Below, in pieces: positions 1 to 7,799 of a DNA stretch of 64,000 bases; the first letter of the stretch is position 1, and each line of letters opens with the position of its first letter. The stretch is from [Actinomadura] parvosata subsp. kistnae (GTDB lineage: Bacteria > Actinomycetota > Actinomycetes > Streptosporangiales > Streptosporangiaceae): contig NZ_OOHJ01000018.1 in the NCBI RefSeq assembly GCF_900323885.1, forward strand, positions 4,079,001 through 4,143,000, written 5' to 3'. The notes beneath the pieces are model-generated. The model was not told where the DNA came from and did not search any database. It worked only from the letters and a program-made list of their open reading frames with translations. The translations under genes were made by a program, and so were the position numbers.

Positions 1-1
1 C

Positions 2-298
2 GCCGACTCGACCGCTGTTCTCGGCCCTCTGGCGACGTACGCCGAGCCACACTGTTATGACCTGTGCGCCGAACACGCCGAGCGGCTGACCGCCCCCCGC
101 GGCTGGGAGGTGGTGCGGCTGCCGACGGACGGCGCCTCGCCCAGCTCCGACGATCTCGAAGCGCTGGCCAACGCCGTCAGGGAGGCCGCGCGTCCCACGT
201 CGTCCGGCGGAGGTGAGCCGGTCGGTCAGGGCGTGGAGGTGAGCCGGCGCGGGCACCTGCGTGTTCTGAGATCGGCCCAGCAGCACCGCGACCGGTAG
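2..298 (+). CDS. DUF3499 family protein, C-terminal part
   Basis: The reading frame is open from the window edge to a TAG at 296-298, giving 98 visible residues without their start. The sequence ADSTAVLGPLATYAEPH, a Cys-containing YDLCAEHAERLT and then GWEVVRL is what I recall for the actinobacterial DUF3499 family, a short protein of unknown function encoded beside whiB and manB in mycobacteria and Streptomyces. The N-terminal Cys-rich part lies outside the window. The 40-residue tail after GWEVVRL is low complexity. manB starts 44 bp downstream, consistent with the conserved gene order. The family call rests on memory of the motif and the context. Confidence 0.75.
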   Translation, partial: ADSTAVLGPLATYAEPHCYDLCAEHAERLTAPRGWEVVRLPTDGASPSSDDLEALANAVREAARPTSSGGGEPVGQGVEVSRRGHLRVLRSAQQHRDR

Positions 299-342
299 GC
301 TCGTCTCGTACGGCGGAAACGACCTAGGGGCGGAGCTGGAGA

Positions 343-1692
343 GTGGGCGACCTCGCCAAGATCTTCAAAGCGTACGACGTTCGCGGGGTGGTGCCCGACG
401 AGCTGGACGAGCCGACCGCCGAGGCCGTGGGGGCGGCGTTCGTCGAGGTGACCGGGGCCGGGTCGGTGGTGGTCGCGCACGACATGCGCGAGTCGTCCCC
501 GCTGCTCGCCGACGCGTTCATCAGGGGCGCCCGCTCGCGCCGCGCCGACGTGGTGCACGCCGGGCTGGGCTCGACCGACCTGCTCTACTACGCCAGCGGC
601 AGCCTGGGGCTGCCCGGGGTGATGTTCACCGCGAGCCACAACCCCGCCCGCTACAACGGCATGAAGATGTGCCGGTCGGGCGCGGTGCCGATCGGCGGCG
701 ACACGGGCCTGACGGAGATCCGCGACCGGGCGGCGCAGCTCGTCGGGGTGACGGCCACGCCGTCCGGCTCGCTGATCGAGAAAGACCTGCTCAAGGGCTA
801 TGCCGACCACCTGCGTAGCCTGGTCGACCTGCGCGGCATCCGGCCGCTGAAGGTGGTCGTCGACGCCGGCAACGGCATGGGCGGTCACACGGTGCCCGCC
901 GTGTTCGAGGGCCTGCCGATCGAGCTGACCCCGCTCTACTTCGAGCTCGACGGCACCTTCCCCAACCACGAGGCCAACCCGCTGGAGCCGCAAAACCTCG
1001 TCGACCTCCAGCGTGCCGTCGTCGACAACGGCGCCGACATCGGGCTCGCCTTCGACGGCGACGCCGACCGCTGCTGGGTGATCGACGAGCGGGGCGAGTC
1101 GGTCTCGCCGTCGGCGATCACGGCGCTGGTGGCAACGCGCGAGCTGGCCAAATACCCCGGCTCCACGATCATCCACAACCTCATCACGTCGCTCGGCGTG
1201 CCGGAGATCGTGCGCGAGCACGGCGGCGTGCCGGTGCGCACGAGGGTGGGGCACTCGTTCATCAAGGCCGAGATGGCCAGGTCGGGCGCGGTGTTCGGGG
1301 GCGAGCACTCGGCCCACTACTACTTCAGGGACTTCTGGTTCGCCGACTCCGGGCTGCTGGCCGCCATGCACGTGCTGGCCGCGCTGGGCGAGCAGGAGCG
1401 CCCGCTGTCGCAGGTCGTGGGCGCCTACTCGCGTTACCACGCCTCCGGCGAGATCAACAGCCAGGTGTCCGACCAGGCGGAGGCGCTGCGGCGGGTGCGG
1501 GAGGCGTTCGAGGGGCGCGGCGAGCCCGACGAGCTCGACGGGCTGACCGTGCGCGGCGACGGCTGGTGGTTCAACCTGCGGCCCTCCAACACCGAGCCGC
1601 TGCTCAGGCTGAACGCCGAGGCGGCCGACGAGAGCAAGATGACGGCGATCAGGGACGAAGTCCTCGCCATTGTGGGAAAGGTGTCAGAGTGA
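343..1692 (+). CDS. manB: Phosphomannomutase/phosphoglucomutase ManB
   Basis: This is an alpha-D-phosphohexomutase of 449 residues, normal length. It interconverts mannose-6-P and mannose-1-P (possibly also the glucose forms), feeding GDP-mannose for glycolipids and glycans in the cytosol. The catalytic phosphoserine loop TASHNP has its Ser at residue 98. The metal loop DGDADR is at 238-243, the sugar-specificity loop GEHSAH at about 320-325, and the phosphate-binding RPSNTEP near 413. The GTG start follows a GGAG-type site. The stop overlaps the next gene by 4 bp (GTGA), so translation is probably coupled to the Trm112-like and SIS genes. Confidence 0.95.
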   Translation: MGDLAKIFKAYDVRGVVPDELDEPTAEAVGAAFVEVTGAGSVVVAHDMRESSPLLADAFIRGARSRRADVVHAGLGSTDLLYYASGSLGLPGVMFTASHNPARYNGMKMCRSGAVPIGGDTGLTEIRDRAAQLVGVTATPSGSLIEKDLLKGYADHLRSLVDLRGIRPLKVVVDAGNGMGGHTVPAVFEGLPIELTPLYFELDGTFPNHEANPLEPQNLVDLQRAVVDNGADIGLAFDGDADRCWVIDERGESVSPSAITALVATRELAKYPGSTIIHNLITSLGVPEIVREHGGVPVRTRVGHSFIKAEMARSGAVFGGEHSAHYYFRDFWFADSGLLAAMHVLAALGEQERPLSQVVGAYSRYHASGEINSQVSDQAEALRRVREAFEGRGEPDELDGLTVRGDGWWFNLRPSNTEPLLRLNAEAADESKMTAIRDEVLAIVGKVSE

Positions 1693-1856
1693 AGATCGAC
1701 GACTGGCTGCTGGAGATCCTCGCCTGCCCGGCGTGCAAGGCCCCGCTGCGGGCCGAGAACGAGGCCGAGGAGCTCGTCTGCACCGGCTGCGGGCTGATCT
1801 ACCCCGTCCGGGATGACATTCCCGTCCTGCTCGTCGATGAGGCCAGGAAGCCGTGA
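1689..1856 (+). CDS. Trm112 family zinc-ribbon protein
   Basis: This 55-residue protein has two Cys pairs, CPAC near residue 12 and CTGC near residue 34, followed by the typical LIYPVRDDIPVLL ending of the Trm112/YcaR family. Eukaryotic Trm112 activates methyltransferases; the role of bacterial relatives is unclear. The GTG start overlaps the manB stop by 4 bp and its own stop overlaps the next GTG, so it sits inside a tightly coupled three-gene unit. Position between manB and a SIS isomerase gene matches mycobacterial gene order. Confidence 0.9.
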   Translation: MKIDDWLLEILACPACKAPLRAENEAEELVCTGCGLIYPVRDDIPVLLVDEARKP

Positions 1857-2959
1857 CCTGGGAGCCGGAGCGGCTTGACGACCAGCGTCACCTCAGTGAG
1901 GGCGATCCTGGCGGCATGCTCCCGGCCGTCGCGGCCTCCGCGGCCCACGTACGCACCGGCTACCGCAACGCCGTCGAGGCCCGCGTCGACCGCCTGGCCG
2001 ACCACGGGCGCCCGCGTGCCATCGTGGTCGCGGGCATGGGCGGCTCCGGCGTCGCCGGCGACATCCTGGCGGCGGTCGTCGGCAACGGCGCGCCGCTGCC
2101 GATCGTGACCGTGCGCTCCTACCAGCTTCCCGGCTGGGTGGGGGCCACCGACCTGGTCATCGCCGTGTCCGGCTCGGGCGACACCGAGGAGACGCTGGCC
2201 GTCGCCACCCAGGCGGTGCGGCGCGGCTGCGCGCTGCTCGGCGTCGGCGCCCCCGGTTCCCCGCTGGAGGCCATCGCCACCCAGGCGTCGGCCGTCTACG
2301 TGCCGGTGCCGGTCACCGGCCCGTCCAGGGCCAACCTGTGGCTGCTGAGCATCCCCCCGATCGTGGCGGCGGCGGCGCTGCGGCTGGTGCAGGCCGACGC
2401 CGACCTGTTCGAGCGGGTGGCCGCCGCGCTGGAGGACATGGCGCACCGGTGCCGGCCGACGAGCGAGTCGTTCATCAACCCCGGCAAGTCGCTGGCGATG
2501 GACCTCGCCGAGAGCGTGCCGATGATCTGGGGGTCGTCGCCCGCGGCGGCCGTGGCCGCGTACCGGCTGGCCTGCCAGCTCAGTGCGAACGCCAAGTATC
2601 CCGCCCTCCACGGCGAGCTGCCCGACGTCGGCCACCACCAGGTGGCCGCCCTCGACGGCCCCCTGGCCGAGCGCGACATCTTCGCCGACACCTCCGGGCG
2701 CACGCTCAAGCTCGTCGTGCTGCGCGACGTCGAGGAGCACCCTCAGGTGACGCGGCGGCGCGAGGCGTCGCTGCGCGCGGCGCGGGAGCGCGACGTGCCC
2801 GTCACCGAGCTGACGGCCGAGGGGGAGCATCCGCTGGAGCGGATGGCCGGCCTCATCGGGCTCGGCGACTATGCGAGTACGTATCTCGCGCTCGGTTATG
2901 ACATCGACCCGACCCCTGTGTCAGCGATCACTGAGGTAAAGGCAAGAATTTCCCAATAG
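1853..2959 (+). CDS. SIS-domain phosphosugar isomerase (bifunctional PGI/PMI type)
   Basis: This 368-residue cytosolic protein has two SIS sugar-phosphate binding halves. GMGGSG at 61-66 and the loop AVSGSGDTEET at about 104-114 are the classic SIS sugar-phosphate Ser/Thr sites, and the C-terminal half fits the bifunctional phosphoglucose/phosphomannose isomerase C-terminal domain. The likely reaction is fructose-6-P to mannose-6-P or glucose-6-P, which would supply ManB next door. The GTG start overlaps the previous stop. It could also be a regulatory SIS protein, because actinobacterial members are mostly uncharacterised. Confidence 0.85.
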   Translation: MTWEPERLDDQRHLSEGDPGGMLPAVAASAAHVRTGYRNAVEARVDRLADHGRPRAIVVAGMGGSGVAGDILAAVVGNGAPLPIVTVRSYQLPGWVGATDLVIAVSGSGDTEETLAVATQAVRRGCALLGVGAPGSPLEAIATQASAVYVPVPVTGPSRANLWLLSIPPIVAAAALRLVQADADLFERVAAALEDMAHRCRPTSESFINPGKSLAMDLAESVPMIWGSSPAAAVAAYRLACQLSANAKYPALHGELPDVGHHQVAALDGPLAERDIFADTSGRTLKLVVLRDVEEHPQVTRRREASLRAARERDVPVTELTAEGEHPLERMAGLIGLGDYASTYLALGYDIDPTPVSAITEVKARISQ

Positions 2960-3010
2960 GATCCACTTTCAGGCCTTTAAGTACGTGATCTTTATGACTG
3001 GAGCAGACCG

Positions 3011-3940
3011 GTGAGCGCGAGCGGCGGAACCAAAGCGATCATTGCGGCCTTGGCTGCGAACCTGTCCATTGCCGTGGCCAAATTCGTGGCAGCGTTCTTC
3101 ACCGGCTCCTCCTCGATGCTGGCCGAAGGCATCCACTCCGTCGCCGACTCGGGCAACCAGGTGTTGCTGCTGATCGGCGGCAAGCGGGCCGCCAGGGCCA
3201 GCACCAAGGAACACCCCTTCGGCTACGGGCGCGAGCGTTACTTCTACGCCTTCGTGGTGGCCGTGGTGCTGTTCACGATCGGCGCCGCGTTCTCGATCTA
3301 CGAGGGCGTGCACAAGATCCAGGAAGGGCACCCCGTCGAAGAGCCCATCTGGGCCTTCGCGGTGCTGATCTTCGCGATCATCGCCGAGGCGTTCTCTTTC
3401 CGTACGGCGATCAAGGAATCGAACCACGTCCGCGGCAAGCAGTCGTGGGTGTCGTTCGTGCGCCGCTCCAAGTCGCCCGAGCTGCCCGTCATCCTCCTGG
3501 AAGACCTCGGCGCCCTGCTCGGCCTGATCTTCGCGCTGTTCGGCGTCACGATGGCCGTGATCACCGGCGACGGCGTCTGGGACGGCATCGGCACCCTGAT
3601 GATCGGCGTGCTGCTGGCCGTGATCGCCATCGTGCTGGCTGTCGAGATGAAGTCCCTGCTCGTCGGCGAAGGCGCCTCGCCCGAGGTCGAGACCCAGATC
3701 CGCGCCGCCCTCGAAGGGGCGCCCGAGGTGGCCCGCATCATCCACATGCGCACGCTGCACCTGGGGCCCGAGGAGCTGCTGGTGGCCGCCAAGATCGCCG
3801 TCGAGCACAACGACACGGCGGCCGAGGTGGCCCACGGCATCGACGAGGCCGAGCGGCGCATCCGCGAGGCGGTGCCGATCGCGCGCGTCATCTACCTGGA
3901 GCCGGACCTGGACCGGCTCAAGAGCACCTCCGCTTCCTGA
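3011..3940 (+). CDS. Cation diffusion facilitator family transporter
   Basis: The 309-residue membrane protein has about six hydrophobic segments and a soluble C-terminal domain, as in CDF proton/divalent-metal antiporters. The TM2 metal motif HSVAD is present (H42, D46). In TM5 the usual HxxxD is replaced by an acidic pair, LLEDLGALLG (E164, D165), a pattern I recall from the ZnT9-like branch. Metal choice (Zn, Mn, Fe or Co) cannot be read from this. A GTG start was chosen because it directly precedes the conserved N-terminus. It starts 51 bp after the SIS gene and may form its own transcription unit. Confidence 0.88.
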   Translation: MSASGGTKAIIAALAANLSIAVAKFVAAFFTGSSSMLAEGIHSVADSGNQVLLLIGGKRAARASTKEHPFGYGRERYFYAFVVAVVLFTIGAAFSIYEGVHKIQEGHPVEEPIWAFAVLIFAIIAEAFSFRTAIKESNHVRGKQSWVSFVRRSKSPELPVILLEDLGALLGLIFALFGVTMAVITGDGVWDGIGTLMIGVLLAVIAIVLAVEMKSLLVGEGASPEVETQIRAALEGAPEVARIIHMRTLHLGPEELLVAAKIAVEHNDTAAEVAHGIDEAERRIREAVPIARVIYLEPDLDRLKSTSAS

Positions 3941-4511
3941 CCGTACGGGCCGCCGCCCCGTCGCCAAGGTGACCCGGGCGCGGTGGCCGGGGTCCTTTTG
4001 GGGGAGAGTGGGCGGCGGTGCCCGCCGCCCGCGGGCCTGGCGCGTTCGCTCGCGGGGCCGCCCGCGGGCTGGGCAAGGGCCGCTCACATGCTCGCGGGGC
4101 CGCCCACAGGCTGGGGCAGGAGCGCTCGCGGGACCGCGTGGGGGCGACGGGGTCGCTCGCAGGCTCGCAGAGCGAAGCTGCTCGCGTGCTTGGCGCTGCT
4201 GCCTGCGTGCTCGGCGCTGCCGCCTGTGCGCTCGCGATGCTGCCCAGGGCTCGTGCAGCCGGCTGCGGGCTCGGCAGAATCGCCTACGGCCGGGTAGGCA
4301 AAGCTGATGGGCTCGGCGGCGTCGCCTGCCGGCTCCCGAAGCCGCCTGGGAGCTCGCGCCGTCGCCTGCCTGCTCGGCGCGCTGTCGCGTGGGAGCTCCC
4401 ACCCGTCGCCTGCGGGTTCGGCGCGGTGTCGCCTGTGGGCTGAGGAGGCCGCCGCTGCGCCTGGGGGCGGGCGTGGGGGATGGGTCAGCCGGTTGGGGCG
4501 CTGGGCGTACC
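3941..4511. repeat. Gene-free GC-rich stretch with degenerate ~20-27-bp repeats
   Basis: Between the cation exporter and the end of the lipid aminoacylation gene lies about 570 bp with no convincing gene. From about 4010 it consists of short related motifs: GCTCGCGGGGCCGCCC recurs near 4050 and 4090, and variants of GCTCGGCGCTGCCGCCTG recur at roughly 20-27-bp spacing from 4195 to 4440. All frames stay open because of the GC content, but the translations are Arg/Ala/Gly-rich and periodic, so I do not call genes here. No promoter or clear terminator stands out. Confidence 0.6.
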
Positions 4512-6230
4512 TCATGTGGAAGCGCGGGTGCGGCGGTGGGGCAGGAGGAGCGGGAGAGAGGCCGGGCGGGGGCGGAGGGGGCGGGTCAGGGTGAGGAAGG
4601 CCTCCGCTTGCAGGGCCGATACTCCGATGCGGGGAAGGTCCCGGGCGTTCGGGTAGACGACGAAGCGTGGCTCCCAGATGGGGCGGAACTTGGCGTTGAA
4701 GCGGTACAGCGACTCGATCTGGAACCAGTGGGACAGGAACAGCAGCACCCCGCGCCAGGCCCGCAGCACCGGCCCGGCGCCGAGGCGTTCGCCGCGGGCC
4801 AGGGCGGCGCGGAACATGGCGAAGTTGAGTGACACCTGGGTGATGCCCAGGGAGGGCGCGGCCTGGAGGGTCTTGACGATCAGGAGCTCGTTCAGGCCGG
4901 GGTCGGCGGCGCGGTCGCGGCGCATGAGGTCGAGGGAGATCCCGTGGGGGCCCCACGGCACGTAGTGCTGGAGGGCGACGAGCTCGCCGGAACGGTGGGC
5001 CGTGACGACCAGGCAGGCGGGGTCCTCGGGGTCGCAGAAGCGGCCGAGCGCCATGGAGTAGCCGCGTTCGGTCTGGGTGCCGCGCCAGGCGTCGGCGGCC
5101 TGCTGGAGGCGTACCCGCTCGTCGTCGCCGAGGTCGGCGACGCGGCGGACGCGGCAGGTGTGGCCGGCCCGTTCGACGCGGTTGACCATCTGGCGGACGT
5201 TGCGCATGGCCCGGCCCTCCAGGGTGAAGCCGGCGACCTCGACCACGGCCTCGTCGCCGAGCTCCAGGGCGGACATGCCGGTCTCGCGGGTCCACACCTC
5301 GCCGGCGGTCTCGCCGCAGCCGATGACGGCCGGCACCCAGGCGTGCCGGCGCGCCTCGGCGATGAACGCCCTGATCACGGCCGGCCACGCCTCGCGGTCG
5401 CCGAGGGGGTCGCCGCTGGCGAGCATGACGCCGGACACGACCCGGTAGGCGATGGCCGCCTTCCCGGACGGGGAGAACAGCACGCTCTTGTCGCGGCGCA
5501 GCGCGAAGTAGCCGAGCGAGTCGCGTTCGCCGTGCCGGTCGAGCAGGCCGCGCAACCGGAGCTCGTCGTCCGCGCTGAGCACGGCGTTGGGGCGTTCGGG
5601 GCGCAGCGCGAGGTAGAGGGTGGTGACGGCGGTCAGCGTGCCGAGGGCGAGCAGCGAGAAGTAGACGAGGTCCGACACGCGTTCGCTGGTGAACGTGACC
5701 GGCCCCTCCACCCCGGCCAGGCCGAGCAGCACGTGCTCCAGCCGGTCGGCCACGCCGGGATGGCCGGCCACGGCCCGGGGGCGCAGGCTGAGGATGAGGT
5801 AGCCGAGCCCCACGTCGAGGGCGCCGAGCACGGCGAGGTTGGTCAGGGCGCGCCAGCGCGAGCGCGGGTCGGGCAGCGCCGTGAACTCGCGCCGGCCCGC
5901 GACGAGCCCGGCCAGCAGGAGCAGGCCGGTCAGGGCGGAGGCGGGGTGGTGGTGCACCGCCCCGACGGCGGCGCTGACCGGCAGCAGCACCACGACGGCC
6001 CGCCAGGCCCTGACCTTCCCGCGGCGCAGCGCGTGCGCGATCATCACCAGCATGATGCCGACGACCAGCGAGGACGCCCTGGCGACGGTGGTGACGATGC
6101 CGGGCAGCACGCCGGACCACTCGCTCATGCGGGAGTGGTCGAAGTGCGGGAAGACGGCCTTGGCGATGTCGAGCAGACCGATCGTGGATGTGGCGTATCC
6201 CGTCGCGGCGGGGATCCAGGAACGCTTCAC
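4512..6230 (-). CDS. Aminoacyl-phosphatidylglycerol synthase (MprF/LysX-like, DUF2156)
   Basis: The 572-residue membrane protein has an N-terminal half with about six membrane segments, then a C-terminal DUF2156 aminoacyltransferase fold (about 270-560). Typical features are LYLALRP, SGVMLASGDPLGD, NVRQMVNRVERAG, LNELLIVKTL and the closing RFNAKFRPIWEPRF. The family transfers an amino acid from aminoacyl-tRNA to phosphatidylglycerol at the membrane, lowering surface charge and giving resistance to cationic peptides. Lys or Ala specificity cannot be read. I chose the GTG at 6230 because the sequence becomes protein-like there (MKRSWIPAATGYATST). A hydrolase gene is divergent at 6307. Confidence 0.85.
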   Translation of the reverse strand: MKRSWIPAATGYATSTIGLLDIAKAVFPHFDHSRMSEWSGVLPGIVTTVARASSLVVGIMLVMIAHALRRGKVRAWRAVVVLLPVSAAVGAVHHHPASALTGLLLLAGLVAGRREFTALPDPRSRWRALTNLAVLGALDVGLGYLILSLRPRAVAGHPGVADRLEHVLLGLAGVEGPVTFTSERVSDLVYFSLLALGTLTAVTTLYLALRPERPNAVLSADDELRLRGLLDRHGERDSLGYFALRRDKSVLFSPSGKAAIAYRVVSGVMLASGDPLGDREAWPAVIRAFIAEARRHAWVPAVIGCGETAGEVWTRETGMSALELGDEAVVEVAGFTLEGRAMRNVRQMVNRVERAGHTCRVRRVADLGDDERVRLQQAADAWRGTQTERGYSMALGRFCDPEDPACLVVTAHRSGELVALQHYVPWGPHGISLDLMRRDRAADPGLNELLIVKTLQAAPSLGITQVSLNFAMFRAALARGERLGAGPVLRAWRGVLLFLSHWFQIESLYRFNAKFRPIWEPRFVVYPNARDLPRIGVSALQAEAFLTLTRPLRPRPASLPLLLPHRRTRAST

Positions 6231-6250
6231 GTTCGCCGATTGAAGACCCG

Positions 6251-6302
6251 CCGGGTTAATCTCCGCGTTAACTCCTGGCTTACGGCCGTCCCGGTAAGCC
6301 AG
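6251..6302. promoter_or_regulatory. Divergent promoter region with two nested inverted repeats
   Basis: The 76-bp gap between the lipid aminoacylation gene and the divergent hydrolase carries GTTAA (6255-6259) facing TTAAC (6268-6272). Next to it are CTGGCTTAC (6275-6283) and its perfect complement GTAAGCCAG (6294-6302) around a 10-bp spacer, ending 4 bp before the hydrolase ATG. TTA triplets recur at 12-bp spacing (6256, 6268, 6280). This looks like an operator or an mRNA hairpin near the hydrolase start. The regulator is unknown. Confidence 0.5.
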
Positions 6303-6306
6303 CCTC

Positions 6307-7377
6307 ATGGGACTCACGTCGTCCGGACTGCTGGTGACGATCTCGGTGCTGGCCGGGGCCGCCCTCGTGGCGGCGGTGTGGTGGTGGCCGCGGCTGGGCG
6401 CGCGCAGCGTGGCCGCCGTGGCGGGCAGGGTGGGCGTGCTGCTGCTGTGCCAGGTGCTCACGCTGGCGGCGCTCGGGCTGGGCGTCAACGGGTACTTCGG
6501 CTTCTACGAGTCGTGGAGCGACCTGCTGGGCACCGACACGGGCACGGCGCCGATCACGATCGCCGGCTCGGGGCTGCAGGTGCTGGCGGCCCACGCGGTC
6601 CGTGGCGGGCGGATCGAGCAGGTGATCCTGCCGGGGCCGGCGACGGGGCTGAGCGAGGAGGCGTACGTCTTCCTGCCGTCGGCCTACCTGCGCGAGCCGG
6701 CGAAGCGCTTCCCGGCGATCATCGCGTTCACCGGCTATCCCGGCGACCCGCGCAACCTCATGACGCGGCTGCACCTGCCCGACCGGATGGCGCAGGCGCT
6801 CTCACGGCACCAGGTGGATCCGACGATCCTGGTGATGATGCGGCCGAGCGCGGTGCTGCCGCGCGACACGGAGTGCGTGGACGTGCCGGGCGGCCCGCAG
6901 GTGCAGCAGTACTTCGCCCAGGACGTCAGGCAGGACATGATCGCTCACTACCGGGTGGCGCCCGGGCGGGACTCGTGGGGCATCCTGGGCGGCTCGACCG
7001 GCGGCTACTGCGCGCTGAAGATCGTCATGAGCCATCCGGAGGCGTTCTCGGCGGCGGTCTCGCTCTCCGGCTACTACAAGACGATCATCGACGGCACGAC
7101 GGGAGACCTGTTCGCCGGGCGCGGGTCCGTCGAGGAGCGCAATGATCTCATGTGGCGGCTGGCGCACCTGCCCGCGCCGGCCGTGAACGTGCTGGTGACC
7201 AGCAGCAAGAGGGGCGAGGCCGACTACGCGGCGACCGAGCGGTTCCTGGCCGCCGTGCGGCCGCCGATGCGGGCGTCCTCGCTGATCCTGCCGAGCGGCG
7301 GCCACAACTTCAACACGTGGAACCGCGAGCTGCCGCAGGCGCTGCCCTGGCTGGCCCAGCAGCTCACCGTGGATTGA
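6307..7377 (+). CDS. Membrane-anchored alpha/beta hydrolase (esterase family)
   Basis: The 356-residue protein starts with two hydrophobic segments (about 7-28 and 38-60) and continues with an extracytoplasmic alpha/beta hydrolase domain of the esterase D/antigen-85-like type. The nucleophile elbow GGSTGG places Ser at 230, and a C-terminal GGHNFNTW puts the catalytic His at 333. It is divergent from an aminoacyl-PG synthase gene. Lipid aminoacylation genes are known to pair with hydrolases that remove the amino acid from the lipid, so this may be the matching aminoacyl-PG hydrolase. That role is inference. The last 14 bp overlap the convergent MerR gene. Confidence 0.82.
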   Translation: MGLTSSGLLVTISVLAGAALVAAVWWWPRLGARSVAAVAGRVGVLLLCQVLTLAALGLGVNGYFGFYESWSDLLGTDTGTAPITIAGSGLQVLAAHAVRGGRIEQVILPGPATGLSEEAYVFLPSAYLREPAKRFPAIIAFTGYPGDPRNLMTRLHLPDRMAQALSRHQVDPTILVMMRPSAVLPRDTECVDVPGGPQVQQYFAQDVRQDMIAHYRVAPGRDSWGILGGSTGGYCALKIVMSHPEAFSAAVSLSGYYKTIIDGTTGDLFAGRGSVEERNDLMWRLAHLPAPAVNVLVTSSKRGEADYAATERFLAAVRPPMRASSLILPSGGHNFNTWNRELPQALPWLAQQLTVD

Positions 7378-7696
7378 GCAGGCGCAGGGCCTTCTCCTTC
7401 TCGAAGTCGAGGGCGCGGCGGGGCACCTGGATGCGCCCGATGCGCACGCCGAGGTCGCGGACGGCGGCCGCCACGGACGGCTCGCTCAGCACCCGCAGCG
7501 CGAACGCCAGCTCCGCCGGCGACACGTCGAACCGTTTCTCCAGCTCCACCCCCTGAGCCACGGCGGCCAGCTCGTCGGGCCCGAACCTGCGGTGCGACCC
7601 CTGCTCGCGCACGGGTGGCAGCAGGCCGAGAGCCTCCCGGTACCGGAGCATTCGAGGGGACATGCCGAGCCGCTTGGCCGCTTCCGTGATGCGCAT
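7364..7696 (-). CDS. MerR family transcriptional regulator
   Basis: The 110-residue protein begins with a MerR-type winged helix-turn-helix (MRITEAAKRLGMSPRMLRYRE at the N-terminus, then a wing with SHRRFGPDEL) followed by a short helical tail and no obvious effector domain or Cys cluster. It overlaps the hydrolase gene tail to tail and is divergent from ahcY, 103 bp away, so it may control ahcY or itself. Its ATG lies within a tandem ATTCTTAC repeat on the other strand, which could be its own operator. Confidence 0.85.
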   Translation of the reverse strand: MRITEAAKRLGMSPRMLRYREALGLLPPVREQGSHRRFGPDELAAVAQGVELEKRFDVSPAELAFALRVLSEPSVAAAVRDLGVRIGRIQVPRRALDFEKEKALRLLNPR

Positions 7697-7715
7697 TCTT
7701 ACATTCTTACGTCAG
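7695..7715. promoter_or_regulatory. Tandem 8-bp repeat at the MerR start
   Basis: ATTCTTAC occurs twice head to tail at 7695-7702 and 7703-7710, followed by GTCAG, directly over and upstream of the MerR start codon in the MerR-ahcY intergenic region. Its location suggests an autoregulatory operator or promoter element. No protein binding can be shown from sequence. Confidence 0.4.
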
Positions 7716-7799
7716 ATTCCAGCTCCGCGAGATGCGTCCTCGAGTGAGGGCCGCTTAGACTCATCGGCGACAACCATCAGTGACGCGAGGGGAAACCCG

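Noticed and set aside
3969..4595. Arg/Ala-rich protein genes after the cation exporter
   Set aside because: All three plus frames are open and equally biased, without motif or plausible start signals; they follow from repeats and GC content.
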